64,000 nucleotides of DNA from Stercorarius parasiticus (GCA_013396915.1 VWZL01004368.1:563066-627065), one strand, 5' to 3'; positions 21,097 through 34,689 are shown, counted from the first letter of the stretch. Program-made: numbers and translations. Notes: generated from the sequence alone by a model not told the origin.

Positions 21097-24000
21097 GAGA
21101 CACTGTTGTGGTTTTTTTTTTGTCTAAACAATTGCTTTTTGATTTGATGTTTCTGTTGCCTCCTTTCAAGTGTTTTCATCTTTTCTGTGTTTGCTTTCTC
21201 CTTTCCCATCTATTCTGTTTGTCCTGTCCACACTGGTAGGCTATTCACTAATGATGTGTGGTAATGCTTTGTTGGAAATGTCCTGATTTTGCAGATGGAT
21301 TAACCTAGAAATATGAAACCGTGATGCTTTCATTCAGGTTTGTTTACAGTGCCTTTCAACAGATAAAGTGGAAGTTCGGTCTGTAATTATAATAAACCTT
21401 ATCCCCTAATTCTAATTATTTGCCAGAAGTTCATATGGAAAATTGGCAGTGATAGAGAAGGGACGTTACTGATATTGAATGTTGAATCAGAGCTGTAACA
21501 GAAATTCTAACCAGAAGCAGAATTTTTTTAAAGAATATGAACTGTAGAAGAAAATCATAACGAATCACCAGCCTTCTTGTTAGAGTTGGTGTTATCACTA
21601 AACATGTTCTGTACTCTTGAATTATGTGATATTTGAATTTTTGTGTCACATCTAGAGACTAGGAATGTAATGTAGATGAAACTGTAGATTGTGGAACTTG
21701 AGAAGAAAATTCTGCATTTATTTCTTGACAGCAAAACTGTATTACTTTCTAAAGACATCTGAATACAGAAAAGGTACACAAACATGGATGAAGCAAATTA
21801 ATCTGAAACATCTCTTCATTGGTAGAAAGTGTTTCCTTCTTTTTGCTTTTCTCTGATTGCATGTTCCAAACAAAACAATGCTAGTATGCCAGATTACCTG
21901 CTCTAGTGGAAAAAAGAAAATACTGGAAAATGTCAATGTTAATAACAACAAAACCTGATGTTTTGGTCTAGTAACAAGTTAAACGCACTCCCTTGTCTTT
22001 GCAGCTTCTAATAGTACAAATGGAGAAAAAATATTTTGGAGCTGTAGTAAGAGTAAAAATGGACACGGCCTGTGGTCAATGAAATAATGCTGCTACTAAA
22101 ACTGTAAACTAAGTTCTGTTTCTCAGAAGGCAATGATGCCTCATGATGTCAAGAAAAAAATTCCCCTTCATCTTTGACACTAGTATATAATGGCAATTTT
22201 TGACAGCATTACTTGGAAAATATTTTTTTGAACAGGAGTGCAATTAATTAATGGGACAATAGGGTTATTTTTTTTTCCTCTGAAGTGCAGGTAGGGATTT
22301 ATAGGAAAGTGTGTTAGACCAATAGGAGAAGTTAACTTTAGCTTATTCAGAACACGTTTTTTAGGAAGGTCAGCATCCATTGGCAATGACTCTTGTAGAG
22401 ACTGAATTTCTGGAAAGTTGGAATCAAAATGGAAAACAAGGGTTGGAGGTATCCAATTCCTCTCTGAGATACTCACCAGTGCCAGAAATTTCCATTATGT
22501 TTACTTTGAGTTTTAGTGAAGTAATGTCTAATAATATATCCTCAAAAGCATTGCAGTGTAGTTTTTAGTTAAAATCCCATTTAGAAAAAGGTTTGTGAGA
22601 GCTGTATCATTCAGGCACAGATAGGAACAGAGTTATGGGGAAACTAGCCTGCATGATATTACACGTGAACAGCACATGTCTGTGTGGTAGAGAGTCCTTA
22701 TTACACACTACAATATTCGTATTGTGTGTCAGCTGTCCACCCTAGTCCTGGAATATTCTAATATACAGTAATAGCTCTTTATTGTGAACTGATTTTTCAC
22801 AAGTTGAGGGCATAACTTTTGTAGAAAGATGGATGAGGAACCAGAAATAGAGATGTATTAATGCACGCATCCTTTCAGAGCATGATATGTATTTGAGATA
22901 TTTGTGTGTGCAGTTCTTCAGTGTGTGACAGAAATGATACAAATAGTTCATACTGATTTAAAGCTGTTTAAGTGGTACTCTGAGGTATTTAAATTAATAA
23001 AGTTTTGCCTTGAAAGATAGTTTTGGCTTACACAGTATTTTTAAGAATAAGTTTATATAGTTCATTGCTTGTACTAGCACTTGTGAAGGTGGTATAGGTG
23101 GAAAGATGAGAAATGTGGCTAGCTCTTTCATTGCATTTCTAGCTAACCCAGGAGAGTATTGTCAAGACTCTCCTAGACAATAGGATATTTTTTTAATCGT
23201 TTCAATTTACACTAGTGCTACAGCAGGTGAGCAAACACTGATATGGCTGGTTTTGGAGTCATGTGTACATACATAAATATTACTTTTTAAAATAAATATA
23301 AAAGGCTGAGTGATGTAATAGTAAATTTGAGAAGAACGCGTGTGTTGTTATCATTGCAAACAATCACACCTTGAAAGAAATGCAGAATATCTTTGACACA
23401 GTACATGATGATAAGCAGGTAAACGAGTCTCTACTGATTTGCACAGATGTAGCTGCCATAACCGTGTCTAGGAACAAGTTCTGTTACTCGTTTATCTGTG
23501 TGAAGTACAGGTGATGGAATAAAAGCAATAAAGGCATGCATATGGAAATTCAGATCATATCAGTGTAGCAAATAAGGAAGAATTTAGAATTATGGTATGC
23601 TGTAACTGATATTGCTTGTGAGAAACTGTTATCATTTCTTGATGTTCACTGTTGAAGTATTTGTACTTACAGCAAATTTCTCTCATCCTTCCTATAAGTC
23701 TCTTTTCCAGTATAAATGAGGCTATATTTTATGTTTGAAGCAGGGTTGGGGCGGGATGCCTCTCTATGCTGGAAGCTTGCTGTGGAATCCGGACAGATTT
23801 TAGTCAGATCCTTCTGATGGGATTTGATTTGGACTTGTACAGCCTACTTGAGCTCAGCGGGGCTTCCAGCTAGTGAAAAAGTGCTCACTTCACACACATG
23901 TTTTTCTCTTAAGAAAAAACCAAAAAGTTTTCCTCTCTTCTCCAACGATGATCAAAGTACTTAGCCTAAGGTAGGTTAAGGTAGAAATCTTTGTGGGTCT

Positions 24001-24284
24001 GTTCCCCATTCAGTGGTGAGTCGCATGGATTTGTACATACAGATATTATTTGTTTATATAAATATGATTTAGTTTGGCCTTTATATTTTCTGTCATGTCA
24101 TTGATTTGACCCTGATATTCATATTTTCTTTAGAAATGTATTTTGTTTTATTCTCCTGCTGTTAGCTCACAAGCTAGGAGGCTTGTTAATGAATTAAATA
24201 ATTCTCCCCTCTTTCCCCCCTTTGGGAGCTAGTGTCTGTGCAATCACGCTTCTTGAAAGGAATGTATGAATGAATGAGAATCAT
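21097..24284. other. Unique AT-rich non-coding DNA
   Basis: Over 3 kb with no gene, RNA or known repeat recognised. Minus-strand frames at 21431-21951 overlap one another in different phases and resemble chance. The 23740-23880 patch is GC-richer but has no recognisable frame. Confidence 0.55.
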
Positions 24285-25836
24285 AACAGCTGGCAACTTT
24301 CTGACCTAAATGATAGAGGAGCCAATGAAGAGAAGGGCTCTGCTGGACCTCATATTCACAAACAAGGAGGGGTTCATTGAGAATGTGAAGGTCAAAGGCA
24401 GCCTTGGCTGCAGTGACTATGAGATGATGGGGTTCAGAATACTGAGAGGAGGTAGCAGGGCAAAAAGTAAGATCACAATGCTAGACTTCAGAAGAGCAGA
24501 TTTTGGCTTTCTGACTTCAAAAATCTGCTTGGTAGAGTCCTATTGAATAAGGCCCTGGAGGGAAGAGGGGCCCAAGATAGCTGTTTAATATGCAAGAATC
24601 AGCGTCTCCAAGCTCAAGAGCAGTCCATCTCAACAAGTAGGAAGTCAGGAAAAAATGCCAGGAGGCCCATGTGGATGAACAAGGAGCTCCTATCAAAACT
24701 GAAACACAAAAAGGAAGCATGTAGAAGGTGGAAGCAGTGACAGGTAGCCTGGGAGGAAGACAGAGACAGTGTTTGACACAGTGTTGGGAAAGCCAAAGCC
24801 CAACTGGAATTGACCCTGTAAGGGGTGTCAAAAGCAACAAGAAGGGCTTCTATAAGTACATAGATGACAAAAGGAAGACCAGTGAAAACATGGGCCTGCT
24901 GCTGAATGGGGCAAGGTACCTCATGACAGAAGACATAGGAAAAGCTGAGGTACTTGATTCCTTCTTTGCCTCAGTCTTTACTAGCAAGACTGGCCTTCAG
25001 GAATCCCAAGCCCCAGAGACCAGGGGGAAGATCTGGAGCAAGGAAAATGTACCGTTGGTGAAAGAGGAACAAGTCCCAGCAAACTGGACATGCATAAGCC
25101 CATGGGCCCTGATGGGATGCATCTACAAGTGCTGAGGGAGCCGGCTGATGTCATTGTGAGGCCACTTGATTATCTGTGATCATGGTGACTGGGAGAGGTG
25201 TCTGAGAACTGCAGGAAAGCAAATGTCACTGCTATCTTCAAAAGGACAAGGAGGACCCAGGGGATTACAGGCAAGCCAACCTCACCTTGAACCCTGGAAA
25301 GTGATAGAACAACTAATACTGGGAAGTGTTTCCAGGCACATGAAAGGCAAGAAGATCATCAGGAGTAGTCAGCATGGATTCACCAAGGGGAATTCATGCT
25401 TGACCAACTTGATAAACTGCTATGATGAAATGACTGGTTTCCTAGACTAGAGGACAGCAGTGGATGTCTACCTGGACTTCACTAAGGCTTTTGACACTAT
25501 CTGCCATAAGATCTTCATAAAGAAGGTGGTGAAGTATGAGCTGGATGAGAAGACAGTGAGGTGGATTGAATACTGACTGAATGGTCGGGACCAGAGGGTG
25601 GTGATCAGTGGTACAAAGTCTAGTTGGAGGCCAGTAACTAGTGGTATGCCCCAGGGAATGTTACAGAGTCTGATCCTGTTTAACATCTTCATTAATGATC
25701 TGAATGTTGGGGCAGAGTGCACCGTCAGCAAATTTGACACAAAACTGAGAGGAGTGGCTGATACACTGGAAAGTTGTGCTGCCATCTAGAGGGACCTCAA
25801 GAGGCTGGAGAAATGGGCTGACTAGAACCTCATGAA
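24285..25836 (+). mobile_element. CR1 LINE, truncated at both ends
   Basis: The text follows CR1 in plus orientation: FTNKEGFIENVKVKGSLGCS near 24350-24410, then [20 protein letters not shown] (24676-24736). Next come the SFFASVFTSKTG block (24958-24993), a GPDGMH-type RT entry motif and LDFTKAFDT at about 25472-25498 (motif A, catalytic Asp retained). PQGMLQSLILFNIFINDLN follows at 25649-25705. At 25731-25745 the expected FADDTKL is reduced to FDTKL, a six-base loss removing Ala-Asp of the catalytic box. Several stop codons and frameshifts break the frame. The copy ends abruptly after GAACCTCATGAA, without the C-terminal RT segment, tail or octamers. Loss of a 3' end is not explained by ordinary 5' truncation and implies a later deletion or rearrangement. 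Confidence 0.95.
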
Positions 25837-28800
25837 TTTGTAGCTGTGAAGTTGTTCATGAGTGTTGGTTAATTTTATAACATACAAAATTACAACAGAA
25901 GTGCAAAAGCACTATCCAAAGGTACGTGTTGATTTATACAGATTCACATGTATTGGTAAATAGAAGGGAAACATATAAACTTATTTGTCAGTTAAAAGTC
26001 ATAGACCTTATATCTCTTCTTCTACTTCTCATCCTCCTGCCAACTCTGCTTTCTTTCATGAGAGACTGGATATGATGTGATATCCGCTTTAAATTATTTC
26101 CTAAATAACTCTGTTGCTATGGCAGCAACTGCTGCTGGAATTTACATGCAAAGCACTCCAGTGAGGAGATTTACAGAAAAGTCATTGAAAATGGTCGTTT
26201 GTCAGCATTTTTATAGCCCACCCACAAAGCAGTTCATTATGCATCTCTCTGTTAGAAACCAGAAGATCTGTTATGACTGGCACAGCTAGAAATGTAATAA
26301 AGGAGAAAGAAAGGCCCAAACTATCTCGTATTGGGTCTTAGCGAATTTGGTTTGACCTTGCAGGATGTAATTTGCTACTGTATAGGAACAAAACCTCAGT
26401 TTGGTGTTTCTCACCATCAAGTGATTAAGTGCAATATCTTTACAAAATAAAGATCTTACAAAATAAATCTGAGCTCTTTGGGAAAACAGCTTTTTTTTTT
26501 TTTTTAAATGAAGACTATACAAATTTTTAAAATATTCTAATGTTGATTTTGAAAGTACCGTAGGACTTCTAACCTTGTATCCCGAGACCTGCTAGCTAAG
26601 CAGAAGCCCGAGCATTGCCACATTCACTTGACTTCCAGGAGTGGTTTTGTATATAGGCTGAAGAGCATATGACTTGGGTACATTTTTCTCTTCCTTCTGA
26701 AACTTTGTGTAATTTTTTCCTGAGTAATAGTAGTGAATGCTGTGATTTTGACTGTAAGAGAGGTAAACTTGTACAACAGCCATTGAAAGTTCATGATGAA
26801 CTGAAATGAAATGAGGGATTTGAAGAACTACTGTACAAGTTAAAAATTTTTCACTTCACTGAGGTCTCCAATCAGTAATCATTTTAAGCTTACAGCATAT
26901 CTGTGAAGTGGACATCTTTCTTTATACTGTGGATATGAAGAAATACATCTGTCATATGTATATACCTGCCATATGTACCATCTGAATAGTTTGTTGATGT
27001 CTGCACCAGAACAGGGAAGAAAGCTGAGCTATTTTTGTACATTCCCTGTAACCAGAAGCTTTTTCCATTCTCTCCTCATACTGAGGCAGCATTGTTCATT
27101 CCGATTGCGTTACTCAGATGGGACACGTTGCTGATCAATTCCTATATTTCCTATAGAAACTCCACATATAAGGATGAAGTTTAGAAGCCATGCAGCACTG
27201 GTCAATAAGTGTCCACAGTGTGATGCTGCTTGAGCTATGGAGAAAATCAGCTTCACTCAGCAGCTGATTAAGAGTATCAATCTACCTTCTCTGCAAGGAG
27301 TTTCAAAGCCTGTGTTGCCCTAGCCAAGGCAAGTGTTAATGTTCTTCATTGCACTGTGCCAGATACTTCGTTTTCCCTGGTTTAAGTGGTTTATAGGCCC
27401 TTTTTGTATGGATGTACAAAATAAAAATAAAGGTCATATTCTTCAGCAAAGAAGTAAACATTACTTTGTTTCTTGCTGTGAAATAAGACTAGAGCAAATA
27501 AAAGTAGATCACATCTATCCATTTTATTTATCCCTTAATGAGTCCTTTCTTTGAATAAAGGAAAATTTTTAGCTATTCCACAAGTCTTGGAATAAAAATC
27601 AACCTTAAAAGCCAACTGACTTTCTCTTGAATTTTAATTACAGGTATTACAGTGGGAGGATTTGAAATTACATTTTGACTTAAAACTGAAACCCAAAGTA
27701 CATACAACAAATATCTTCTGGTTTTGTTGGATTCTGAAAAAAAATAAATCACATAATCCAAGTAGCTTTGGGAAATTACATGGCATATAGTCAAGTTCCT
27801 GAAATGGTTCGGTCATTCTTACTTCCTGTGCTTGTCCACAAAGATTTGAAATTTTTTTCTTTCTTTTTCCTCGTTGCCTGTCCATCTTTGTTCCCCATTC
27901 AGTTCCCACATCTTAAATAGTCACATATTCAAGAAAAGGAATAAATAATTTCAGGTATCCACACTGTACAGTGTGTTTGTGAATCTATTTCAAATCTGAC
28001 TGTGACTGGCAGCGTGGTTAACTATGCAGAGTGGGAAGTAACACATACTATACTTTGAAGAATGGGATGAAATTGTTACTGTGTTTTATATGCTCCTGGA
28101 AATAAATGTGACCAGTGACAACACTGCACGCCCACTGGATATCAAGATAGCTAGTTATGAATGTTCTAACAAAACAATGTTCTTTGACCTTGGCATACCC
28201 AAAATCAAGCATGACAGAACTTTATGCTGCCAGAAAACCAATACTAATTGTATTCTGTGACCTGTGTTACAGCATGTGAAACAGAACTATTAAAATACAA
28301 ATGGAGTGTGTACAGCTTTAATTGGAGACTGAAGCAGGATTTAAATTTTAAAAATCTTAAATGAAGTAATTTGCAACAAACATCAGTATATCCACGGGGC
28401 TGAATGGAAAGTGCAAGTGAAAAATAAATGCATTCATAAACTTTTTTTTTCCTACTAATATGGAAAAGCAGTATGTACAAAGTACTTCCTCAAAGGGAGA
28501 TTGAGCAAACTATATGAGCCTGGAAAAATTTCAGCCTTTGATTGCCACAAGGAAACTTCCTTGTATAATTACCTATTATGCTGTAAAATGACAGAGTAAG
28601 CTCAGAGTTTCAATAATATCTCTATTAAGTCTGAAAAAAAGCAAGTCATACTGCCTTTTACTGAATTAAGGAGCACCTGGATTTTGTTAAACTTGTATAT
28701 AAGCTGTTACAGTTTGAGAAATTCTTTGTTATGTAGAAGTAATGACATAGCAGAAACTTGACAAACCTTTACACAAGAGAATATGTCTTAATATATTTAA

Positions 28801-29651
28801 ATCCACAAGTACTTATTTATGAGGTAATGAATCGCTTAAAGAAGTAAATATTAGTGTGATGCTTTATTAGTTTTGATAATCAAGCTACTTACTTGGATAA
28901 CTAAAGATTGCATGGCAAATACAGATGCCTACTTGCAAAAGTCTTGGTGAACCTCTAATTATGCCCCCTATTTTGGTTCTGGATATATAGATGTTTCAAG
29001 CTACTTTCCTGTGAAATTTGTCAGTATACTATACCTAAAATGAAAAGGGGAAATCTGGAAGAGTCTTGGTAGGATGTGGTGCATTTGGTGGAAGCTACTT
29101 TGATACCTGGTTTTGGCTGGGAATGGAAGAACAGATGAGGTAGGGTTATGCTATATCAAAGAGGTTATAGCTTAGGTCCTCAGGTCTTGGCAGTGGTCTG
29201 TCGTTAGTCTTGGACAGACTTTCTCCGGTCTATGTAGTTAAAGCAGAAGTTTGTATAAAAACAGACACTCAGGAATAAATGCAGCATGCAAATAATTGTT
29301 TTTGTAAATTTGCAGACTTCAAAAGCTCTTGCCTTTTGGCATTTGCCTTCTTGGCCTGTTTTTAAGTATTACTGGCTTTATTGGCCTGCTGCTTATGGGT
29401 AGTATTTTCAGAATTCATTATCACCATCATTAAATCTTTTGGAAACAGTGCTCAATGCATGACTGGAGATGCATGCTGAGATTGGCACCCAGGGTTGGTA
29501 TTGTCCTGAGCAGAATTATGGTGAAGTGTGACATTTCCCTACTGACTAGCTGCTCAGGAATCTTCTGATGGTGTTTTTTCCATAGCTTTTGTCTCAGTGT
29601 CTGCCCGCACCTCTCTGTGTGTTGTTTCATTTTGCAGGGTTTTTTTGCGCG
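25837..29651. other. Unique AT-rich non-coding DNA
   Basis: No gene or known repeat was seen in nearly 4 kb. A T15 run lies at 26491-26505. Frames at 26077-26289, 27333-27554 and 27573-27909 overlap or lack recognisable motifs. Confidence 0.55.
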
Positions 29652-29669
29652 TTTTTTTTTTTTTTTTTT
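29652..29669 (+). repeat. T18 run
   Basis: Eighteen T preceded by TTTTTTGCGCG. A second run, T16 at 29731-29746, lies 61 bases downstream and is followed by TTCTTTTTTCCCTGTAG. Confidence 0.9.
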
Positions 29670-29730
29670 AAAGCCAAACTAGTTGGTTTTGTTTTCATTT
29701 TGTAAATGAATGTCTACATTGCTACTGAGG

Positions 29731-29766
29731 TTTTTTTTTTTTTTTTCTTTTTCTTTTTTCCCTGTA
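29731..29766 (+). repeat. T16 run and pyrimidine tract ending CTGTAG
   Basis: T16 followed by CTTTTTCTTTTTTCCCTGTAG has the form of a 3' splice-site polypyrimidine tract. The 26-codon frame downstream (GSREVGKRKDLKAEA start, stop TAG by 29848) is too short to support an exon. Confidence 0.5.
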
Positions 29767-30398
29767 GGGGCAGTAGGGAAGTGGGGAAAAGGAAGGATCT
29801 CAAAGCTGAGGCCATTTTGCCAGTGACAGCAGACCAGTTGGGCTAGAACCCCAACTAGGGTTGAAGTGGGAGCCATCCTACAAGTTAGTTTACCTTAATA
29901 TTAAGGAAGCTTCTAGTCCAACATGTCAGGTTTTATACTGTGACAAAAAGAAAAGTCTCAGATCTAAAAAGTTCCCGAAAACTTGGGTATTACAGATCCT
30001 TTTGGCTGTTCTACTTATGCAGAGCTTGACTTTCTTTGCTTGGTGAGGAGCCTAAAAACATGGTGTGGTAATATTTAGGGTTGCTTTTCACCCTTCCTGC
30101 CCTAGAATTACTGCTGTTAAAGATACTGTCTATCCCTTTTATTTTTATTTTTCTTTAAGATCAGCCAATTGTGAAGTTTGAGTTCTATATACAGTAATAA
30201 TAACAAACACCCCACTTTTCATAGGTTTTTGGATTTACTTCTAGTATGTGTTCTGTGTACCTTTGACAAAGATTTCAAAGCCCGTTTCACTTGCTGTGCA
30301 CCTTAAAATATTTTTTAGCCATGCTGAAACGGGGTCCAAAATAAAAATTCTACTATGGAAAATAGATATGCTACTGGTGAAATGGTCTCCTTTTTCAG
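29767..30398. other. Unique non-coding DNA
   Basis: Nothing recognised apart from the short open stretch directly after the pyrimidine tract. Confidence 0.5.
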
Positions 30399-30543
30399 GT
30401 GTTACGCACGGCAGGCTTTTGGACAGCTTGATAATGGAAAAACAAATGTTTTTTACTGTTCCTGCAGGGAACCAAAGACATGCAGGCTTAACTTTGGTGC
30501 CTTGAGTTTGGGAAGCTCTATGGAACCAGGAGGTGGCCAATGA
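30399..30543 (+). other. Open segment after a splice-acceptor-like site (unidentified)
   Basis: CTCCTTTTTCAG ends at 30398. One frame then remains open for 47 codons to a TGA at 30541-30543, with text such as CYARQAFGQLDNGKTN and YCSCREPKTCR. It is cysteine-containing and protein-like, but overlapping frames are open on both strands here (plus 30248-30505, minus 30241-30567). No family was recognised, so chance openness is the default reading. Confidence 0.12.
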
Positions 30544-33500
30544 CTCATAAAAACTTTCTGTTTTCACATGTCCAGCTTGGAAATGCAGGGCTGTGCCTCT
30601 GAAGCTAGGCTGTCAATCCAGGTTGACTTTAGAGGAGACTATGCTTTTCTTCACTGCTGATGGAAGGAAAGAATGTGTGAGGGCGATGCTACAATTCTTA
30701 GTAAATTCAAAAAAAACATGATTACAAAATAGACTTTAAAACTAATTAGAAAATTTTGACCAGGTGCATATATTTAGCATTTTAAATACCTTTACATGGT
30801 GAGAAATGTTTTTATGAAGAAGTATTTTAATATATACACATTCTCTAATGATTTTTAAAAATTATTTTGAAAAGAAATTAATCCTAAAAGTCATGCATAC
30901 TCTACAATAATTATGTAATTAGGTAAATGAGACCACTGCCGAGTTTTAGACTGTAAAAAGTCCAGTGCTGTTGGTATATACTTACGACAAAAAATGTGTT
31001 TTGGGGAAAGATATATTCCTTTGGGCAGGGTACAGCTGACATCCTTTTATGTAATCAAATCATCTTGCAAATTTCAATGAACTCTAAAGTTCCCTGCTAT
31101 ACCTTAGTTGAAAGTACAATCAAGATGATGATAGTTATTGCTGGAGAAAGTTGTTGTTGGTAGCTTACTAAGCAGAATTTTTTCATCTGTAGCTTACATA
31201 GTTTAAGCCATATGTATTGGAGTCATATATAGTTCAGTTCAAGTCACGGAACGCTAATGAAATATGTTCTTTATTGAAATAAGCTTGCATTTTGTGTGTC
31301 GAAAATTAGAAGACTTCATACATTGAAAACGGCAACTTGCATCAGCATTCTCCTAAAATCTTTTTAGCTGAACTTGGCTAACTTCAAAGGCAGCCGTTTC
31401 TGTTGATCTTTGAGAATTACGTATCCTTGAATGCTGTAAGGCAGAGCAGCTTTATGAGACAGAATATTGGAACGAAGCCACAGCACACCAGAGTAAATAG
31501 GCTAAATACTAAATGTTTTACCGAATAATCTCAGTGCTCTTCAGCCTTCTTATCCTGAGAGAAGTATTTCTTCTTCCTCTGTAAGCCATTAGGTTAATGG
31601 ACATAGATGGCTTCTCTTTATTTAGGGGTTTGGACACATTGCATCCTTCTCATCATTAATCAGTTTAGGGTGAGCTTGCAGTTTACAAACCTCACGATGG
31701 CCAAAATGCAAATTTTCCCTGAGGTTACATACAACAGCCTACATGGGAAGTTGATTAAACAGATGTCTGACCTTGTCTAGTGCATGCAACATTATGAAAT
31801 TCTGTATCAAACCAGAATTTTTTTAACAGTTCTCAATGTCTGTGAGGCATTTTTACACACTAAGAACAGACATAAGAAAAAAATCAATAAAATTTCACAA
31901 AATGCCAAAAAAACCACATTTTCTTGGAAGATAGGGAAAAAGAAAGGAAAAGGATGAGACTTTCTTAAATAGTACCATGGTGGTAGAAATTAATTTAATT
32001 TCTGAAATACGAATTTCCATGTTTATCGTGTGTAATGGTATGTTGAGGGCAAGAAAAATGGCAAACTGATCAGAATATGATGATGATACCAGAAAAAGCT
32101 AAAGATAAGAAGTGTTCCATTCCAGAAAATCCTACTTTTTATCCTAAAAGCAGAGAGAAGCTGTGATTAAACTCTTGCCTAAGCTATAGGTGACCCAGTT
32201 AAAGCTTTGTTCATAACAGAAACTGTAACTTTAATCAAGCCTGACTATAAAATCTAATTATTTTTCAATGCGTATTTAAGATTGAGAATGTATCTGTGCT
32301 TAGCTGGGGGCAACAAGTTGCAACTTCCTATATAAAATTGTATTTGTGCTTGAGAATGAACGTAGTCGTGTAGTTCTGTTTGTTTCATATTTTAATTGAT
32401 TAAAAAATTCTTATGTAATTCTTCATGTATTTCACCTTGTCATAAACACTTTTTAGCATCTTCCTCTATGCACACAACTGATTTTTCTAAAGATATGCAA
32501 CCTGTAGTTTCCTGAAGCTTGTTTTGGCTTTGCAGACAGGGATTTCTTATTACAGGAAAATAAATAGGTGCAGAAGAAACTTCAGATCGAAATAATTTAC
32601 CTGTGAGTAGCTCTATTATCCTTGTTGTTTTAGTGGAGAATGGAACAGAGGCATAGTAGTGATTATTAGAAAGTAAAATATTCAACGACTTTGAAAGAAT
32701 TGATCTTTGCTGTTTATAAAACAATATAAAAAAAATGAACTTTCAGAGTAAAGTGCATGAACATTGCCTTGGAGTAAAATTAGTAATGGAATAGAAATGA
32801 CAGTTGCCCCGAAAAAAGAAAACTGTATCACTTGGGTCGTTAGCCTCCTAGGCTATGGTCTTAGTTGTTCCCCACTGACATTGTTAGCTTCATGGAGCAG
32901 TCTCACATATTTCTTGTATTTGCCTTCCATGGAAAGAGATGTTATGTATCAGATGAGAAGTAATTGGCGTAACAACTATCTGCTTATTGGAGGTAAATGT
33001 ATGAAATGGTTAATTTTCTGAATCAACCAGAAAGTTAAATCAAATGGAGCCTCAAAATAATACCCAGAGAATGCCTGCCTTCTTCCTCTCCTTGTCCCTG
33101 GGGTTTATTTTGTTTAGTGAAAATATTGTATATCAATGAAAGAATCAAAGATTAAAGAAGATGAGATAGCTGGAGATAGAGGAGTTGATGTAGAAGAATA
33201 GAGTGTTCCAGCTGAACAAGTGGGCAAAGAAACAATCTTTTTCTTGTTTGTGTGTCGTCTTGCATTCAGAACAATTGAATTCTTTAATTCATTTTAAGCA
33301 GGACTCTAACCATGATTTGTAGGTCTAATAATTTTCCTACCTCAAGCAATTTTTCATTGTCTGCAATAGGCTTGAAGAGTCTTGACTTGAACTAGCTGAT
33401 CAGGTGCGATGTGAGAAATAGCACACTTGTCTTTGCAAGTAAGTGCAAATTCTGGTGTAAACATATTTCTCTCCACTTTTTTATGTAAAAAAACTAGGTC

Positions 33501-33690
33501 ATTTGGCTGGGTTTTTTTGGTGAGGGAGAAACCTGCTATAAATGACACTATGCTTCTTCCATGTTCTCCAAATGATTGATATGACTGGAAAAGGAATGCG
33601 TGATTAGAGTACTCAGTGTGTGATGGCTACTGCAAGCATCTCAGTTTTATATTGTGATTGGCAAAATGAAGAGGATCCTTAAATGTGTCC
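30544..33690. other. Unique AT-rich non-coding DNA
   Basis: No gene or known repeat was recognised in about 3.1 kb. Confidence 0.55.
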
Positions 33691-33740
33691 TGAATCATAG
33701 AAGGGTTTAAATTGTCCTGTAAATACATCTACTGGTTTGA
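33691..33740 (-). mobile_element. Possible CR1 3' end remnant
   Basis: GAATCATAGAAGGGTTTAAATTG, then TCCTGTAAATACATCTACTGG resembles the reverse complement of a CR1 3' end (AATCATAGAAxGGTTTxxxTTGGAAGGGACCTxTAAAGATCATCTAG) with a small deletion. It is short and diverged. Confidence 0.4.
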
Positions 33741-34689
33741 GGAGAATAATAGGTGGCTGACATCCACTGTTCTCATCTGTAGCGATAGGAACCAAGAATC
33801 TGACCGAAATTACGCCATGCCACTGTTATCACATGGTTCAGACTTGCTTTGTTGCAGAGTGGAGAGGAGTTGTGAGGACATTCTTTAAATTAGTTGCTGC
33901 ATTTATAAAAGTACTTGCTTTCATCTGTGATCATGGGTAAAAAAAAAATAAAAAATAAATATCTCCAAAGTGGTAGAGAAGAAACTAAAACTGATTTAAT
34001 GTGTGTGGCCCTTGTGACTTTCCAGACTAAATTGGATATGCTCTTTTATTCTGACATTCTTTGTTCTAATTGAATAATTTTAAAATTATATGAAGCGCAA
34101 CATCTGAAAAATCTGGAGATTTTATTGTGAAGTTCTATTAGGTTTTCAAGGATTTTTATTTTGCTTGTTGTAGCTCGTTGTCATAAACAAGACTTCCACT
34201 CTTTAGGTAAGTACCTTTGGTCAGATAAGCACAATGAGGCAATTGTTGTTAGCAATTGCACCACCAGCAGCAGCTCCCTCCCATAGCTGGCAGAAATAAC
34301 AGAATTATGTTTATACAAGAATATTTGCTGGATGCAACTAGCTCAAGTGATAGCTCAGAGCAGTCCACCAACCAGTAAAGATCAAACAATCCAGAAGATG
34401 CTCTCCACCTCCTAAAACTTATCCATCTCACCCCAAAGGAGGAGCAGCATAACTCTTCCTTTGGGAACATCTGAGAGTGAAGGACCTCCAGGAACACCTG
34501 GGACCAAGCTTGCTCGGTTGAATACTGAGGCTGAATACCCTACTCCTCCTCACTGCTGATAACCACTGCTCCTGTCAGCAAGGAAAGGGGAAGTAGGGAG
34601 AGTGAAACTTCTACAATTTTATATTGCTTTTTATATTAGTAATAACTCAACAGACGCAATAAATATCCAAACTGCTTCATAAGGATTCA
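33741..34689. other. Unique DNA with a GC-richer patch
   Basis: 33940-33960 is A-rich. The 34245-34600 patch is purine/pyrimidine mixed and less AT-rich, with a CAATTG-TTGTTAG-CAATTG inverted repeat at about 34240-34258. No family was recognised. Confidence 0.45.

Noticed and set aside
30241..30567. 108-codon minus-strand frame
   Set aside because: Competes with three plus-strand frames over the same bases and has no recognisable domain.
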